DNA from: JBBIVP01 sp037439705 [NCBI: bacterium]
GTDB lineage: Bacteria > JBBIVP01
Assembly: GCA_037439705.1 (NCBI GenBank)
Contig: JBBIVP010000125.1
Coordinates: 1 to 6,364, forward strand
Length of the DNA stretch: 6,364 bases
Direction of reading: 5' to 3'
This document shows positions 6,002 to 6,364 of the stretch, one piece after another. Position numbers and translations under genes: made by a program. The notes under the pieces were generated by a model, which did not search any database, had not been told where the DNA came from, and saw only the letters and a list, made by a program, of their open reading frames with translations. Each line of letters begins with the position of its first letter. The stretch's first letter is position 1.

Positions 6002-6364
6002 ATGAACCTGAAAAAATTAAAGGAAATTGAAAAAAGGGGGTATGAAGGAATTTCCAAGGAAGATGCCCTCTTTGTTCTGAATTCTAAAGAAGAAGAATTT
6101 GCAGAGCTTAAAAGGATTGCTTGTGAAATCACAAAAAGCATATTTTCAAACAGGGTTTATCTATGTTCCATATTTAGTACAAAAACTGGGATATGCAGTG
6201 AAGATTGTGCTTTCTGCTCACAGTCCAGGATAAGCAAAGCAGAAATCAAAAAGCATACTCTTCTGGATGTGGAGGATATAGTTTACGCTGCAAGAAGAGC
6301 AAAGGAAAATGGCTCAAGAAAGTTCTGTATAGTTATGAGTGGAAAGGGACCTACTGATTCGGAA
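6002..6364 (+). CDS. bioB: Biotin synthase BioB, N-terminal 121 residues (cut by the right edge)
   Basis: BioB is a radical SAM enzyme that inserts sulfur into dethiobiotin, the last step of biotin synthesis. The fragment carries the radical-SAM cluster motif CxxxCxxC as C65, C69 and C72 (GICSEDCAFCSQS) within the family context YLCSIFSTKTG. C109 in RKFCIVMSGKGPTD lies 44 residues after C65, the same spacing as C53 to C97 of E. coli BioB, where C97 is a ligand of the second, [2Fe-2S] cluster. The remaining [2Fe-2S] ligands and the barrel lie beyond the window. The FCIVMSGKGP form is closer to Bacillus-type than to E. coli BioB. No Shine-Dalgarno precedes the ATG. No other biotin gene is visible in the window. 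HydE and related radical SAM enzymes are less likely given the 44-residue spacing. Confidence 0.92.
   Translation, partial: MNLKKLKEIEKRGYEGISKEDALFVLNSKEEEFAELKRIACEITKSIFSNRVYLCSIFSTKTGICSEDCAFCSQSRISKAEIKKHTLLDVEDIVYAARRAKENGSRKFCIVMSGKGPTDSE

Noticed and set aside
1-6364. CRISPR arrays, tRNA genes, insertion sequences, phage genes or a new defence system
   Set aside because: No regularly spaced repeats, cloverleaf-like segments, transposase motifs or terminal repeats were seen; every large ORF is explained by a known or fold-level family.

Overview
The window is AT-rich bacterial DNA, almost fully coding. It looks like a conserved chromosomal housekeeping segment rather than a mobile or phage region. 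A type IV pilus retraction ATPase next to a secreted LolA-like protein suggests a Gram-negative (diderm) cell envelope. The lineage cannot be fixed from this sequence alone. Lys/Glu/Ile-rich proteins with A/T-ending codons would fit an uncultured or deep-branching phylum, but that is only an impression. I see no tRNA, rRNA, CRISPR array, insertion sequence or prophage gene.

Layout: from about 4190 down to 256, five minus-strand genes form one tightly packed unit. In transcription order they are a Nudix hydrolase of the ADP-ribose pyrophosphatase type, thpR (RNA 2',3'-cyclic phosphodiesterase), recA, pilT, and a signal-peptide-bearing LolA-like protein. Every junction overlaps: ATGA, ATGA, a 14-base overlap, then TGATG. 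Below 256 two tiny coupled ORFs (33 and 30 codons), or the frameshifted remains of one small gene, lead to a near-consensus promoter and the first seven codons of another minus-strand gene cut by the left edge. Diverging from the operon at about 4200 is comM (yifB) on the plus strand. After a 195-base gap comes the first 121 codons of bioB (biotin synthase), cut by the right edge.

How the genes fit together: PilT (pilus retraction during DNA uptake), RecA (strand invasion) and ComM (branch migration of incoming DNA) are three steps of natural transformation, encoded side by side. thpR-recA is part of the known cinA-ligT-recA order (for example in Deinococcus radiodurans). Here the place of cinA holds a Nudix protein predicted to have an activity that the CinA family also has (ADP-ribose pyrophosphatase).

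The most notable non-coding signal is that comM and bioB each have a good sigma-70-like promoter whose -10 box ends only 7 to 9 bases before the ATG, and neither has a Shine-Dalgarno sequence. Both therefore look leaderless. Some interior operon genes, such as recA, have strong Shine-Dalgarno sites. I found no clearly new multi-gene system.
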